Below, one piece after another: positions 5,379 to 5,518 of a DNA stretch of 5,518 nt (position 1 is the first letter of the stretch; each line of letters begins with the position of its first letter). The notes beneath the pieces are model-generated. The model searched no databases. It saw only the letters and a list, made by a program, of their open reading frames with translations, and was not told the DNA's origin. The stretch is from an uncultured Candidatus Saccharibacteria bacterium (lineage in GTDB: Bacteria; Patescibacteria; Saccharimonadia; Saccharimonadales; UBA6022). The position numbers were made by a program, and so were the translations under genes. The stretch lies in assembly GCA_946479115.1 (NCBI GenBank), contig CAMLED010000062.1, forward strand, positions 1 through 5,518. The letters are read 5' to 3'.

Positions 5379-5384
5379 TACAAT
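5379..5384 (+). promoter_or_regulatory. Extended -10 promoter of the tRNA-Met gene
   Basis: TGCTACAAT places a TACAAT hexamer (5379-5384) after a TGn extension. The expected start near 5391 leaves about 10 nt of 5' leader before the tRNA. No good -35 lies at standard spacing. It is divergent from the pyrophosphohydrolase promoter within the same 90-nt spacer. Confidence 0.5.
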
Positions 5385-5400
5385 CAACCAGTACTTATGT

Positions 5401-5477
5401 GGCAGCGTAGCTCAGTTGGTTAGAGCGTAGGACTCATAAGCCTGAGGTCACAGGTTCGAACCCTGTCGCTGCTACCA
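5401..5477 (+). tRNA. tRNA-Met (anticodon CAT), elongator type
   Basis: The 77-nt cloverleaf includes an encoded CCA (5475-5477). Acceptor GGCAGCG pairs with CGCTGCT through six Watson-Crick pairs plus a G1-U72 wobble. The D stem is GCTC/GAGC, and the T arm is ACAGG-TTCGAAC-CCTGT, fully paired. The anticodon loop CTCATAA has CAT at 5435-5437. It is not the initiator: position 1-72 is not C-A and the anticodon stem lacks GGG/CCC. The G1-U72 pair, the GCGTA before the stem and GAGGTC after it resemble Bacillus elongator tRNA-Met rather than tRNA-Ile(CAU), the TilS substrate; this call is by pattern only. A31 faces G39 next to the loop, a non-Watson-Crick pair. Confidence 0.95.
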
Positions 5478-5513
5478 AGAAAAAACGATCACTGATGTGG
5501 TCGTTTTTTCTTG
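5478..5513 (+). terminator. Intrinsic terminator of the tRNA gene
   Basis: Starting at the last base of CCA, AAGAAAAAACGATCAC (5477-5492) pairs with GTGGTCGTTTTTTCTT (5497-5512) around a TGAT loop: 15 Watson-Crick pairs and one T-G wobble. The 3' arm supplies the T-run. The A-run on the other side would act as a T-run for minus-strand transcripts, so the element may stop transcription from both sides. It ends the tRNA as a single-gene unit. Confidence 0.92.
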
Positions 5514-5518
5514 TATAA

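Noticed and set aside
5401..5477. tRNA as tRNA-Ile(CAU), the TilS substrate, or initiator tRNA
   Set aside because: G1-U72, GCGTA and GAGGTC context fit elongator tRNA-Met; no C1-A72 mismatch or GGG/CCC anticodon stem for an initiator.

Overview
The window looks like chromosome from a small-genome bacterium of the Candidate Phyla Radiation, most likely a Saccharibacteria (TM7) relative. This is an inference from moderate GC, very compact minus-strand gene packing, a short TilS without the usual C-terminal domain, and the character of FtsH and the small proteins. No rRNA or other decisive marker is present. The standard code works: no in-frame UGA is needed, and all six visible stop codons are TAA or TAG.

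All protein genes are on the minus strand, so they read from right to left. At the right edge, a tRNA-Met(CAT) gene on the plus strand is followed at once by a strong intrinsic terminator. Diverging from it is a MazG-like/COG4997 pyrophosphohydrolase gene (4993-5310). Next comes an unannotated all-alpha protein (4216-4944) whose two aspartate motifs resemble those of squalene/phytoene synthases.

The intergenic stretch at 3935-4215 is the richest regulatory region. It has a perfect extended -10 promoter on the minus strand, flanked by two near-identical 14-bp direct repeats. A 28-bp interrupted palindrome covers the -35 position, with a third copy of its half-site farther upstream. The predicted leader is about 150 nt long, with repeated CGGGCAA motifs and two partly competing stems, one of which would cover the ribosome binding site. 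This promoter should drive an 88-aa beta-rich protein that overlaps by 8 nt with a Y-family translesion polymerase of the UmuC kind (catalytic D16, D111, E112; clamp motif QLSLF at 356-360). The small protein sits where umuD would be but does not look like UmuD.

Downstream follow a 57-aa two-helix membrane protein with a glycine zipper, tilS (tRNA-Ile lysidine synthetase), and ftsH (membrane AAA+ zinc protease), cut by the window edge just after HEAGH. No clear terminator separates these genes, so read-through from the polymerase promoter into tilS-ftsH is possible.

A recurring pattern is that genes without a Shine-Dalgarno sequence have a -10-like hexamer 6-9 nt before the start codon, which suggests leaderless transcripts. 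Genes inside overlapping or tightly packed units have recognisable ribosome binding sites. The best candidates for new biology are the regulated small-protein/UmuC-like polymerase pair with its complex control region, and the orphan squalene-synthase-like protein.
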